18,827 nt of DNA from an uncultured Collinsella sp. (GCA_900552685.1 USAJ01000016.1:1-18827); one strand, 5' to 3'; shown: positions 1 through 7,147, numbered from the stretch's first letter. Notes: generated by a model not told the origin, from the letters alone. Numbers and translations: made by a program.

Positions 1-172
1 TGGAAAAAGCAGAAAACTATGATGGTGAAATTCCGCTTTTTTAAGTGTAACAATTCCAGTTTATAAAATTAAGAACGATGTTGGCAAGCCTCGAGGTGTC
101 ATCGGCGATGGACACACGCTTCATGCTCTTCTATATGGCAACCTTAGCTCTCAGCTAATGAATTCAAGTTTA
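1..172. other. AT-rich left-edge segment, no gene recognised
   Basis: This stretch is clearly more AT-rich than the coding regions to its right. One frame is open from base 1 to a TAA at 64-66, so the tail of a gene outside the window is possible, but the reading resembles nothing I know. AAAAAGC near position 4 and GCTTTTTT at 35-42 are complementary and could form a weak terminator. TATAAAAT at 62-69 is a possible -10 box for the lipoprotein gene, with only a poor -35 match (TTTTAA at 39-44). All of this is weak. Confidence 0.35.
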
Positions 173-226
173 ATCCTTCCTACGATGTGCTGTGTGCCGG
201 CGCGGTAGCCGGATCGTAGGAAGGAT
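173..226 (+). promoter_or_regulatory. Hairpin that buries the lipoprotein RBS
   Basis: ATCCTTCCTACGAT (173-186) is the exact reverse complement of ATCGTAGGAAGGAT (213-226). The right arm contains the only good Shine-Dalgarno sequence, AGGAAGG at 218-224, in front of the ATG at 232. An inner stem (CCGGC 197-201 with GCCGG 208-212) stacks inside. In mRNA the ribosome binding site would be fully paired. No U-tract follows, so a terminator is unlikely. Translational control is inference. Confidence 0.6.
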
Positions 227-231
227 GCATA

Positions 232-774
232 ATGAAAAAGCTCGAAAACGATGTGCTGCTGAGCCGTCGCGCTGCACTTGGCGCATTCGCCACTGTTGCC
301 TTGGGGACTGCCGGTCTTCTTGCCGGTTGCGGTAGCGATAAGGCGACCGTCACCGAGGATGCCGACGATGGCGACAAGAAGGAAGAGACGAAGAAGGAAG
401 AGCAGCCTACGACTGACCTGGCTGTTGGCACGACGGTGACCACGACTGCTGGCCTTTCCGTCGTCGTCGATTCCGTCCAGCCCGGGCTCACAAATTATGA
501 CGGTTCGACCATGACGGGTATTCACGTCACGTACGTCAACAATGGCGATGAGGGCGCAGATTACAATATCTACGACTGGAAGGGCGAGGACGCCAACGGT
601 GCTCAGCAGAACCAGGGTTATTACAGCGAGGGTTCCGATGAGCTGCAGTCTGGTACCCTTGCCGCCGGTGGCTCCGTGGCGGGCAATATCTACTTTGATG
701 GTGACATCAAGAAGGCTCTCTATTTTGCCAACGTGTTTGATAAGTCTGCCGCTGCAAGCTGGGTGCTGGCCTAG
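232..774 (+). CDS. Secreted lipoprotein with a DUF4352-like domain
   Basis: The N-terminus has a twin-arginine stretch (SRRAALGAF), a hydrophobic segment and a lipobox ending LLAGC. It should therefore be exported, probably by Tat, and anchored by a lipidated Cys. A charged, Asp/Glu/Lys-rich linker follows (about residues 40-60). The C-terminal part, about 65-180, has the pattern of small immunoglobulin-like DUF4352 domains: a start like 'VGTTVTTTAGLSVVVDSV', then a run of beta strands. No catalytic residues are evident, so a binding or structural role at the cell surface is the best guess. The ATG at 232 is preceded by AGGAAGG, which is locked in a perfect hairpin. The next gene starts 39 bases downstream and may be cotranscribed. 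The domain assignment comes from sequence pattern only. Confidence 0.8.
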   Translation: MKKLENDVLLSRRAALGAFATVALGTAGLLAGCGSDKATVTEDADDGDKKEETKKEEQPTTDLAVGTTVTTTAGLSVVVDSVQPGLTNYDGSTMTGIHVTYVNNGDEGADYNIYDWKGEDANGAQQNQGYYSEGSDELQSGTLAAGGSVAGNIYFDGDIKKALYFANVFDKSAAASWVLA

Positions 775-813
775 CATGTCGCTACTGCTGCGCCGTATGG
801 GAGGTGAGGTCGT

Positions 814-1236
814 ATGCCCGATAAAAAGCTAACGGACGAGTTACTCAATGAACTTCTCGACGCGCCAAACATCGATGGCTATATCAAAGAGCACGACTTT
901 GCCGCCCCGTCGCTTTCGGAGTATCTGAAACAGCTTTTGGAAGAAAAAGGGCTCGAGCGCTCGCGCGTGGTGCGTATGGCCGACCTCAACGAGACCTTTG
1001 GCTATCAGATCTTTACCGGTTCGCGTAATCCGAGCCGCAATAAGGTGCTGCAGATTGCCTTTGCAATGGCGCTGTCGATGAAGGAGACCAACCGCGCCCT
1101 GACGGCTGCCGGAGTGAGCGTCCTCAACTGCAAGGACCGTCGCGATGCAATCATTATCTTTTGCATCGACCGTGGCTGTAGCCTCCAAAAGGTCAATGAA
1201 GAGCTGTATCGCTTTGGCGAGGAAACGGTGAGTTAG
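814..1236 (+). CDS. XRE-like helix-turn-helix regulator
   Basis: This 140-residue protein has a central helical segment (about residues 34-95) that reads like a lambda-repressor/XRE DNA-binding fold. 'SEYLKQLLEEKGLERSRV' is followed by 'NETFGYQIFTGSRNPSRN' and a hydrophobic helix with 'LQIAFAMALSMKETNRAL'. The first 30 residues are acidic and helical, and the C-terminal 40 carry two Cys and no recognised domain. GGGAGGTGAGG just upstream supports the ATG at 814. A Ser/Thr kinase gene begins 99 bases downstream on the same strand, so the protein may be a phosphorylation target or a regulator of that kinase; this is inferred from position only. Confidence is high that it is a gene and moderate for DNA binding. 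Confidence 0.8.
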   Translation: MPDKKLTDELLNELLDAPNIDGYIKEHDFAAPSLSEYLKQLLEEKGLERSRVVRMADLNETFGYQIFTGSRNPSRNKVLQIAFAMALSMKETNRALTAAGVSVLNCKDRRDAIIIFCIDRGCSLQKVNEELYRFGEETVS

Positions 1237-1285
1237 TGGCCGATGGCTGAGCCGGCGGTATCACCAGAACAACCATGCAAACGAA

Positions 1286-1328
1286 CGGGGTGCGGACACC
1301 ATGGGGTGTCCGCACCCTGCGTTATGAT
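1286..1328 (+). promoter_or_regulatory. 13-bp hairpin followed by a -10 box (kinase promoter)
   Basis: GGGTGCGGACACC (1288-1300) and GGTGTCCGCACCC (1305-1317) form a perfect 13-bp stem with an ATGG loop. Five bases later comes TATGAT (1323-1328), a good -10 box. No -35 match is visible, because the hairpin occupies that place. The first base after a normal -10 spacing is near 1335-1336, the A of the likely kinase start codon. The hairpin could also end the upstream regulator transcript, though no U-run follows. Confidence 0.6.
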
Positions 1329-1335
1329 GGACGCC

Positions 1336-2736
1336 ATGGATACTCAGAGCCCAACATATTCCGATGACGAGCTGACTGCTTCACTTGTCGAGCATTTGGC
1401 GTCGCTCGACCGCGATGACAGCTATCGTGTGGAGCGCGTGCTCAAGTGCTCGGATGTCGAGACGACCGAACTCGTCTATTTTGAGGGCTCTGGCGGCGGG
1501 TCTCTCGGTCCCTTTGTCCGCAAGCGCACTGATGCTTCGGTGCAGATTGGCGGAGCATATGAGCGCCTGTTTGCGGCCCAGCGCGCCGGTCGTCGTTTTG
1601 AGCACTTACCCCGAATCGTCGATTGCCGCCGTGTGGGCGACGAGCTTGACGTGGTGATGGAGTATGTCGAAGGCGAGACACTCGAGGCGTTGGTGGGACG
1701 CCTGGGGGCGACGCCCGATTATGCCCGCGGGCTGTATCCCGTTCTGTGTGAAGCGGTGGGCGAGCTGCATGCTGGTTTTGCAGCTGCGGGGGAGCCGGGG
1801 GTGCCGGTAATCCACCGCGACCTTAAACCCTCGAACATCATCGTATCGGGCGTGAGGTATGCGGCCGATGCCGGCATGACCTTCTCGTCGCTGGTGATTA
1901 TTGACCTGGGAATCTCGCGCGTTTGGCGCGATGGCGCCGACGCCGACACCGTCAAGTTTGGCACGCGTTCCTATGCGCCGCCCGAGCAGTTTGGGTTTGG
2001 GCAGACGAGCGTCCGCAGTGATATTTACGCGCTTGGCGCGCTGCTGTTCTTTTGCCTGACGGGAACTGACCCTAAACCGGGGCGGGACATACGTGAGCAA
2101 TGCGAGGCGCATGACATTCCCGTTCCGCTGGCGGATGTGATTTGCATGGCGATGGCACTCGATCCCGGCAAGCGCTTTGCGAGCGCAAAGGCACTGGGGC
2201 ATGCTGCGCGTGCGGCATATGAGCTATGTCTCCCTGCACCGTCGCCCGTGACCTTTTCTGCTGCCAGCGTGCCCCGGGCCGCGGTGCCACAGGTGCAACG
2301 GGTACAGCAGCCGGTTGCCTTCACGCTTCCGTCTTCTGCAAGACGGCGTTCGATCGTCTCTCTCGTGACGTCCAAATGTGCGCGTCTGCTCTCGCGTATC
2401 CCCGAGCCCGTGGGGCGCATATGGAATGGATGCGTCTATGCGACAACATTGTTGCTGCTGATGGGCAGCCATTTTGCGGTATTTACGCCAACGGGCGAAA
2501 ACCGAAACTATCCAACGTGGTTTTTGGCGCTTGAGTATTTCTTTATGGTCGATGGCCTGGTGCTGCTCATTGCATTCGGAATGCTCGACCGGCGTAGGCT
2601 TCGACGTCGCTTTCCCGTGCTCGATCGGTATCGGGGGAGTGCTTTTGTCGAACTATGGTTCAAGGCGCTCGGGTTTATGTTTGCCGTCATGTGCGTCGTC
2701 GTCATCATCGGCAACGCGACCGGTGTCGTCTCTTAG
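1336..2736 (+). CDS. Membrane-anchored serine/threonine protein kinase
   Basis: The protein carries a Hanks-type kinase domain: 'VIHRDLKPSNIIV' is the catalytic loop, 'IIDLGISR' is the metal-binding DFG equivalent with Leu for Phe, and 'GTRSYAPPEQFGF' is the activation segment with PPEQ in place of APE. The N-lobe loop 'EGSGGGSLGPFVRKR' is an unusual glycine-rich element. After a Pro/Ala linker come three hydrophobic segments near the C-terminus, so the kinase is membrane-bound with no large extracellular sensor. The frame is open from 1243, but the first 31 codons cover a perfect hairpin and a -10 box. The ATG at 1336 is therefore preferred, giving 466 residues. It has no clear Shine-Dalgarno sequence, consistent with a leaderless mRNA. 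Its neighbour upstream is an XRE-like regulator. Confidence 0.85.
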   Translation: MDTQSPTYSDDELTASLVEHLASLDRDDSYRVERVLKCSDVETTELVYFEGSGGGSLGPFVRKRTDASVQIGGAYERLFAAQRAGRRFEHLPRIVDCRRVGDELDVVMEYVEGETLEALVGRLGATPDYARGLYPVLCEAVGELHAGFAAAGEPGVPVIHRDLKPSNIIVSGVRYAADAGMTFSSLVIIDLGISRVWRDGADADTVKFGTRSYAPPEQFGFGQTSVRSDIYALGALLFFCLTGTDPKPGRDIREQCEAHDIPVPLADVICMAMALDPGKRFASAKALGHAARAAYELCLPAPSPVTFSAASVPRAAVPQVQRVQQPVAFTLPSSARRRSIVSLVTSKCARLLSRIPEPVGRIWNGCVYATTLLLLMGSHFAVFTPTGENRNYPTWFLALEYFFMVDGLVLLIAFGMLDRRRLRRRFPVLDRYRGSAFVELWFKALGFMFAVMCVVVIIGNATGVVS

Positions 2737-2743
2737 ATAATCG

Positions 2744-2769
2744 AAAAGGGCCCCGTTTGGGGCCCTTTT
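2744..2769. terminator. Bidirectional intrinsic terminator
   Basis: AAAAGGGCCCC and GGGGCCCTTTT form a perfect 11-bp stem around a GTTT loop. T-runs lie on both sides. It sits between the convergent ends of the kinase gene (stop at 2736) and the peptidoglycan hydrolase gene (stop at 2780), so it can end both transcripts. Confidence 0.92.
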
Positions 2770-2779
2770 GCAGTTGCAC

Positions 2780-3913
2780 TTAAATACGGTTCATTTGATT
2801 GGCAACCTTGTTGTACCAGTCCTGCCACGTGGGCGGGCAGTACTTCTTGGCGGCTGCCGGGGTAAGCGTGGAGCCATAGTTGGCGCCCAGGTAGGCAACG
2901 TGGGCGGAGACGCCCTCGCTCCAGCTGCCAAAGCTACGCCAACCGCCGCCGCGGGCGCTCCAGCCCCAGGCGTTATAGGAGCCGGCGCAATAGAGGCCCT
3001 TGCTGCTCTCGATACAGGCGATGGCGGGGGACCAACGGGGATCGACGCCGGTATTCCAGGCGGCAACGGCAAAGTTGTAGCCCTGGCCTGCCATAGGGGA
3101 GCCGGCAAGGTAGTTGTCGATGCGGCTCGTCCACTCGTTAATGAACGAGTCGTAATCGGAATTGCCGCTGTTGGGGCTGTTCGGCGTGGTGTCGATGGTG
3201 GTGTTGGAGTTGGTGGCCTGACTGTTGGAGTTATTGCCGCTCACGCCGGTACCCGAGATCTTCTCGGCGGCAGCGGCCTTGTCGGCCTCGAGCTTTGCCA
3301 ACTCGGCGGCATTTTCCTGCTCGGCCTTTGCCTGTGCCTCGCTGCGGAGCTGCTGTGCCTGGGCCAGCGCGTCCTCGGCATTCTTTTGCTCGCCCTCGAG
3401 CTGAGACTTGGCCTGATCGAGCTCGGTTTTGTTCTGCTCGAGCTCGGTCTGCATCTTGTTAAGCTCTTCGATCTCGTCGACGCTCGAGCTCGTAATCTGG
3501 TTGGTGTATTTGCAGGTGGTGATAAAGTCGCCCAAGCTCTGCGTGTTCACCAGGAAGCTCACGATGGGGCTGGTGCCCTTCTGGTACTTATACAGATCGC
3601 GCATGGCGGAGCTTGCCTTGGCCTGCTGCTCGGGTAGCTCGGCCTCAATCTTATCGATGTTCGCCTCATTGGAGTCGATCTGCTTTTGCAGATCCTCGAG
3701 CTTGGTTCGGGCGTCGTTGTAGGCGCTCGTAGCGTCCTCGATTTTTTTCTGGGCGGTGGAAAGCTGATCCTGCGTTGCCTGCGAGGCGGCATAGGCCGCG
3801 ACGGGGGAGAGCATCGGCGTGGCCGTCAGCGCGACGGCGAGCGCGGCGCTCGTGATGATACGAGCCGGCTTCGACGCGACGAGCGCTGCGGTGCGATGGT
3901 TCGAATGCTGCAT
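2780..3913 (-). CDS. Secreted coiled-coil peptidoglycan hydrolase
   Basis: A signal peptide (hydrophobic run ending 'SPVAAYAAS') is followed by about 180 residues of heptad-rich coiled coil (about 45-225). This resembles the N-terminal region of PcsB/CwlO-type cell-separation hydrolases, which in other bacteria are controlled by FtsEX. A Ser/Asn/Thr-rich linker leads to a C-terminal domain of about 120 residues that reads like a lysozyme/glucosaminidase-type fold: 'SPAIACIESSKG' with a candidate catalytic Glu, then Gly/Trp-rich 'YNAWGWSARGGGW'. It probably cleaves peptidoglycan outside the cell. The frame opens at a TTG (3928), but the ATG at 3913 has AGAGGGA five bases upstream and is preferred, giving 377 residues. 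The gene runs into a shared terminator with the kinase gene. Confidence 0.82.
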   Translation of the reverse strand: MQHSNHRTAALVASKPARIITSAALAVALTATPMLSPVAAYAASQATQDQLSTAQKKIEDATSAYNDARTKLEDLQKQIDSNEANIDKIEAELPEQQAKASSAMRDLYKYQKGTSPIVSFLVNTQSLGDFITTCKYTNQITSSSVDEIEELNKMQTELEQNKTELDQAKSQLEGEQKNAEDALAQAQQLRSEAQAKAEQENAAELAKLEADKAAAAEKISGTGVSGNNSNSQATNSNTTIDTTPNSPNSGNSDYDSFINEWTSRIDNYLAGSPMAGQGYNFAVAAWNTGVDPRWSPAIACIESSKGLYCAGSYNAWGWSARGGGWRSFGSWSEGVSAHVAYLGANYGSTLTPAAAKKYCPPTWQDWYNKVANQMNRI

Positions 3914-3974
3914 CCAGTCCCTCTGCAATCAATCGTAGGTTATTGGTCGAGGTGTATTCTACTACTGCTTTCGA

Positions 3975-4022
3975 CCTCAACTTGAACCTTAAAGGTTCTA
4001 AAGGGTCAAGTTGAACTTGAGG
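3975..4022. promoter_or_regulatory. Nested inverted repeats upstream of the hydrolase gene
   Basis: CTTGAACCTTA (3981-3991) and AAAGGGTCAAG (4000-4010) form an imperfect 30-bp dyad. CCTCAA (3975-3980) and TTGAGG (4017-4022) form a second dyad around it. Further TTGAC/CAACTT words recur up to about 4115. The block lies 60-110 bases upstream of the hydrolase start. A -10-like TAGAAT on the - strand (3955-3960) lies between. The layout suggests an operator, in form like MerR-family sites, but no regulator can be named. Confidence 0.45.
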
Positions 4023-4147
4023 CTTTGGCCTTGACCTGCGGGAATGGTGAATTGTTGAGAAACCATAGAGTTCAACTTTAACGTTACGGCACCCTGTTGC
4101 AACGGGATTCTTGACTGTAAAAGCAACCTTAACATGGGGTTTTGCAA

Positions 4148-4780
4148 CTACAGGGTTCCTTCGCGACGAGCCTGCTCCACCTCTTGGAGCGCCTCAGCCG
4201 GCGTAAACCAACAGGTACCGTCGCCGAGCCTGACCACCTGGACGTCGTCGCCGGTGTGGACTTCTCCGCCCTGCAGCACGACGCCAAAAATGCCCTCGTG
4301 GGGGAAGATGCAGTCGCCGGCGAGATAATAGATGGCACAGCGGGTGTGGCAGACTTTGCCGATCTGGCTGATTTCGACGAGTACTTCGCTGCCGAGCTTG
4401 AGCTGCGTGCCCAAGGGGAGTGAGAGCAGGTTGATACCCTGGGTGGTGAAGTTCTCTCCAAAGTCGCCCTCGCACACATCGAGCCCGCGTGCCCGTGCCG
4501 TATTGATGGACTCCGCTGCCAAAAACGAGACTTGGCGATGCCAATGTCCGGCGTGCGCATCGGAGGCAAGGCCAAATTGCTCGATGACGGTGTCGTGCCC
4601 ATCGGCGACGGGTGTTTTGCGCGTTCCCTTGTGCGCCGATGTGTTGATTGAGACGATGCGGGCAGGCCCGTTGTAAGCATCGTTTGCGGTGCGTAGGGGA
4701 GCTGCCGACTGGGCACGATCCGCAAGTTCGCGCTTTGCGGCGTCAATGATGGGGTTGTTGATCGGATGAGCCTGGGGCAC
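4148..4780 (-). CDS. MOSC domain-containing protein
   Basis: The core (about residues 40-190) matches the MOSC domain, the C-terminal domain of molybdenum cofactor sulfurases and of YiiM-like proteins. Visible elements are 'GLASDAHAGHWHRQVSFL', 'CEGDFGENFTTQGINL', 'LPLGTQLKLGSEVLVEISQ' and a Cys-containing 'GKVCHTRCAIYY'. MOSC domains bind or transfer sulfur or handle the molybdenum cofactor; the specific substrate here is unknown. No molybdenum enzyme is in the window. The start is a GTG at 4778-4780 with AAAGGTG upstream. The gene is divergent from the D-aspartate ligase gene and is separated from the downstream hydrolase by 234 bases, so it is probably transcribed alone. Confidence 0.85.
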   Translation of the reverse strand: MPQAHPINNPIIDAAKRELADRAQSAAPLRTANDAYNGPARIVSINTSAHKGTRKTPVADGHDTVIEQFGLASDAHAGHWHRQVSFLAAESINTARARGLDVCEGDFGENFTTQGINLLSLPLGTQLKLGSEVLVEISQIGKVCHTRCAIYYLAGDCIFPHEGIFGVVLQGGEVHTGDDVQVVRLGDGTCWFTPAEALQEVEQARREGTL

Positions 4781-4914
4781 GGCGCACCTTTCGACGGGGC
4801 GGGCAACATATTGAATCCTACAACAACGGTGGGTTCATTGCCCGTTGTCGTACACCGGTGATTGCCGCTTTCGTGCTGGATAATTACGCCGATTGCCATA
4901 GATACGGTGGAGCT
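4781..4914. other. Divergent intergenic region with a small inverted repeat
   Basis: The gap between the MOSC gene and the D-aspartate ligase gene holds ACAACGG (4823-4829) and CCGTTGT (4842-4848), a 7-bp dyad, flanked by GGGCAA (4801-4806) and TTGCCC (4838-4843). TAGGAT on the - strand (4815-4820) is a possible but weak -10 for the MOSC gene. No small gene with an RBS was found. Confidence 0.35.
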
Positions 4915-4944
4915 TTGGGTGCCGGCGGCTCGGCACGCTAGAAT
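4915..4944 (+). promoter_or_regulatory. Promoter of the D-aspartate ligase gene
   Basis: TTGGGT (4915-4920) and TAGAAT (4939-4944) are separated by 18 bases and read as -35 and -10 boxes. A short hairpin, GTGCCG (4919-4924) with CGGCAC (4931-4936), fills the spacer and ends two bases before the -10. The transcript would start near 4951, leaving a leader of about 50 bases with AGGAAG ahead of the ATG at 5001. Confidence 0.6.
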
Positions 4945-5000
4945 AAATCAGTTGCACAAAGACCGCCCGTCGTGTGGGCAGTTCTAGATAGGAAGTTTCC

Positions 5001-6257
5001 ATGGCATTGCAGTTTACAGAGCGCGAGTTTATCCCCGTGCTGCTCGGCGGCGACATCAACGCGTATTCGGTGGCGCGCGCTTTCTACGAGGAGTATCAGG
5101 TTAAGAGCCTGGTCTTTGGCAAGTACCAGACCGGCCCCGCGTATCGCAGCCAAATTATCGATTACACGCCCAACGTGGATATCGATACCATGCCGGTCAT
5201 GATCGAGACCGTTAACGGCGTCGCACAGGCCAATCCTGATAAGAAGATTATTCTCATGGGCTGTGGCGACAACTACGTCGCGCTTGCTGCGCAGGCTCAG
5301 GACGCCGGCCAGCTTGCCTCGAACGTCATCGCGCCCTATGCGCCCTACAGCATGCTTGAGCAGTGCCAAAAGAAGGAGATCTTCTACGAGCTGTGTGAGA
5401 AGCACGGTGTGCCCTATCCGCACACGTTTACCTTTACCATGGCGATGCTCAACGCTCAGGGTGAGGCTTCCGCCGAGGTGCTCGACCAGATCGACTTCCC
5501 CTTTCCGATGATTCTGAAGCCCTCTGACGGCATCATGTGGTGGGAGCACGAGTTCGAGGGTCAGAAGAAGGCCTACGAGATTGCCGATCGCGCCGAGCTG
5601 GAACAAGTCATTCGCGATGTGTACGCCAGCGGCTACACCGATGACCTCATCTTGCAGGACCGCGTGCCCGGCAACGACGAGTACATGCGCGTGCTCACCA
5701 GTTATTCCGACCGCAACGGCAAGGTCCGCATGATGTGCCTGGGTCACGTGCTACTCGAGGAGCATCAGCCCCATGGTGTCGGCAACCACGCCTGCATCAT
5801 CACTGAGCCCAACGACGAGCTCATGGATGGCGTGCGCAAGCTGCTTGAGGACCTTAAGTTTATGGGCTTCTCCAACTTCGACGTCAAGTACGACGAGCGC
5901 GATGGCTCGTTTAAGTTCTTCGACTTCAACACGCGTCAGGGACGCAGTAATTACTATGTCACTAATAGTGGCTTTAACGTTGCCAAATACGTGGTGGATG
6001 AGTACGTCTATAACCGCCCGTTTGAGCCGGAGTTTGTGACGGCGCAGGACGAGGCGCTGTGGATGGTCGTTCCTATGGGCGTCGTTGACAAGTATGTCAA
6101 GGACCCCGATCTGCGTGCGAAGGCGCATCGTCTGGCCAAGGAGGGCAAGGCCGCCGATCCTTCGTTTATGAAGGGTGATTTTGTCTTTAACCGCTGGTTG
6201 CGCATGTGGCACACCAAGCTGCGTCATTTTAAGTTGTTCAAGACGTATTACAAGTAG
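5001..6257 (+). CDS. ATP-grasp ligase, probable D-aspartate ligase
   Basis: This 418-residue protein has an ATP-grasp layout. An N-terminal Rossmann-like part starts 'FIPVLLGGDINAYSVARAF'. The ATP-binding core has 'FPMILKPSDG' and 'DLILQDRVPGNDEYMRVL', and the metal site is 'FFDFNTRQGRSNYY' (Asp308, Asn310). The N-terminus closely resembles what I recall of Enterococcus faecium Aslfm, which adds D-Asp to the side-chain amine of the stem-peptide diamino acid during cross-bridge formation. An aspartate racemase follows immediately, which would supply D-Asp. The cytoplasmic substrate would be a UDP-MurNAc-pentapeptide or lipid-linked form. AGGAAG supports the ATG at 5001. Substrate choice is inferred from homology and context; another amino acid is possible. 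Confidence 0.85.
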   Translation: MALQFTEREFIPVLLGGDINAYSVARAFYEEYQVKSLVFGKYQTGPAYRSQIIDYTPNVDIDTMPVMIETVNGVAQANPDKKIILMGCGDNYVALAAQAQDAGQLASNVIAPYAPYSMLEQCQKKEIFYELCEKHGVPYPHTFTFTMAMLNAQGEASAEVLDQIDFPFPMILKPSDGIMWWEHEFEGQKKAYEIADRAELEQVIRDVYASGYTDDLILQDRVPGNDEYMRVLTSYSDRNGKVRMMCLGHVLLEEHQPHGVGNHACIITEPNDELMDGVRKLLEDLKFMGFSNFDVKYDERDGSFKFFDFNTRQGRSNYYVTNSGFNVAKYVVDEYVYNRPFEPEFVTAQDEALWMVVPMGVVDKYVKDPDLRAKAHRLAKEGKAADPSFMKGDFVFNRWLRMWHTKLRHFKLFKTYYK

Positions 6258-6266
6258 ATGAGCGCG

Positions 6267-6305
6267 GCGCCCGCCCGGTTTGCATCGGGCGGGCGCGGGT
6301 ATGAT
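6267..6305 (+). promoter_or_regulatory. 11-bp hairpin followed by a -10 box (racemase promoter)
   Basis: GCGCCCGCCCG (6267-6277) and CGGGCGGGCGC (6286-6296) pair perfectly around an 8-base loop. The stem begins nine bases after the ligase stop codon and ends three bases before TATGAT (6300-6305). The racemase start lies 36 bases downstream. TTTGCA in the loop (6279-6284) is the only -35-like word, at a short spacing of 15. The element may terminate or protect the ligase mRNA and also start a racemase transcript. Confidence 0.55.
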
Positions 6306-6341
6306 ACGCGCAATTGCGTGGGCGTCACCAAGGAGGCGGCG

Positions 6342-7088
6342 ATGGAAAAGCTGGGAGTTATCGGCGGCATGGGCGCCGAGGCCACGTCGTATTACTACGA
6401 CCAGGTGGTACGTCATACGGCTGCTACCTGTGATCAGGAGCATATCGACATAGTGGTGTTTTCCAAGTCGACCATGCCCGACCGTACGCTGGCCATCAAG
6501 ACCGGCGAGCATGCCGAGCTGCTGGCGACCATGAAGGAGTGCGCTCAGGCGCTCGAGTCGCTGGGCTGCGCGCACATAGCGATTCCCTGCAACACGTCAC
6601 ACTATTTCTACGATCAGATTCAGTCGTTTACGAAGGTGCCGATTATCCACATGCCGCGTGAGTCGGTGCGCTATGCCCTGGCGGGCGCGGTGATGGGGGA
6701 GTGCGAGTTCGACCCCAACCTGAGTATGCCGGCCGAGCCGGTGCGCAAGATCGGCATCATGGGCACCGACGGTACCGTGGGCGCAGACGTCTATGGGCGC
6801 GAATGTGAGACCGCGGGCGTTGAGGTCGTCTATCCCAGTGAAAAGCGTCAGGCCGACGTGATGTCGATCATCTACGACGATGTGAAGGCCGGGCGCGAGC
6901 CCGATATGGATAAGTTCGACCGCGTGATGTGGGAGTTCGCCCGTAGCGGCTGCGACCGCGTCATCCTGGCATGCACGGAGCTCTCGGTGCTGCAGAAGTA
7001 TCGCGAGATGCCCGAGATCACCCTCGATGCGATGGATGTCCTGGTACGCGAATCCATTATCCGCAGCGGCGCCCCCTACCGCCTGTAG
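6342..7088 (+). CDS. Aspartate/glutamate racemase family protein, probable aspartate racemase
   Basis: The protein starts 'MEKLGVIGGMGAEATSYYYD', typical of the PLP-independent aspartate racemase family. It carries the two catalytic Cys contexts, 'IPCNTSH' (Cys83) and 'ILACTEL' (near residue 205). It should interconvert L- and D-aspartate in the cytoplasm. The upstream neighbour is a D-aspartate ligase-like enzyme, so the pair would provide D-Asp for peptidoglycan cross-bridges. The frame is open back to an ATG at 6258, but those codons cover a GC-rich hairpin and a -10 box. The ATG at 6342 has AAGGAGG just upstream and gives 248 residues, a normal family length. A terminator follows at 7148-7183. 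Confidence 0.9.
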   Translation: MEKLGVIGGMGAEATSYYYDQVVRHTAATCDQEHIDIVVFSKSTMPDRTLAIKTGEHAELLATMKECAQALESLGCAHIAIPCNTSHYFYDQIQSFTKVPIIHMPRESVRYALAGAVMGECEFDPNLSMPAEPVRKIGIMGTDGTVGADVYGRECETAGVEVVYPSEKRQADVMSIIYDDVKAGREPDMDKFDRVMWEFARSGCDRVILACTELSVLQKYREMPEITLDAMDVLVRESIIRSGAPYRL

Positions 7089-7096
7089 CCCTCGAC

Positions 7097-7129
7097 CTGC
7101 CAAAAAGGGACAGGTTTATTTTGGTAGGT
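7097..7129. repeat. REP-like small palindrome
   Basis: CCTGCCAAAA (7097-7106) pairs with TTTTGGTAGG (7120-7129), with one G-T pair, around the loop AGGGACAGGTTTA. It lies just after the racemase stop codon and before the terminator. The form suggests an interspersed repeat of the REP type, but copy number cannot be judged here. Confidence 0.4.
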
Positions 7130-7147
7130 TTTATCTGGGAAAACAGT

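Noticed and set aside
1243..1335. N-terminal extension of the kinase frame from the ATG at 1243
   Set aside because: These codons overlie a perfect hairpin and a -10 box, encode a Cys/His/Pro-rich stretch unlike the family, and lack a good RBS.
2768..3637. Long + strand frame opposite the peptidoglycan hydrolase
   Set aside because: It is Gly/Ala/Val/Leu-rich shadow sequence of a well-supported - strand gene.
6258..6341. N-terminal extension of the racemase frame
   Set aside because: It covers a GC-rich hairpin and promoter; the ATG at 6342 has AAGGAGG and the family N-terminus.
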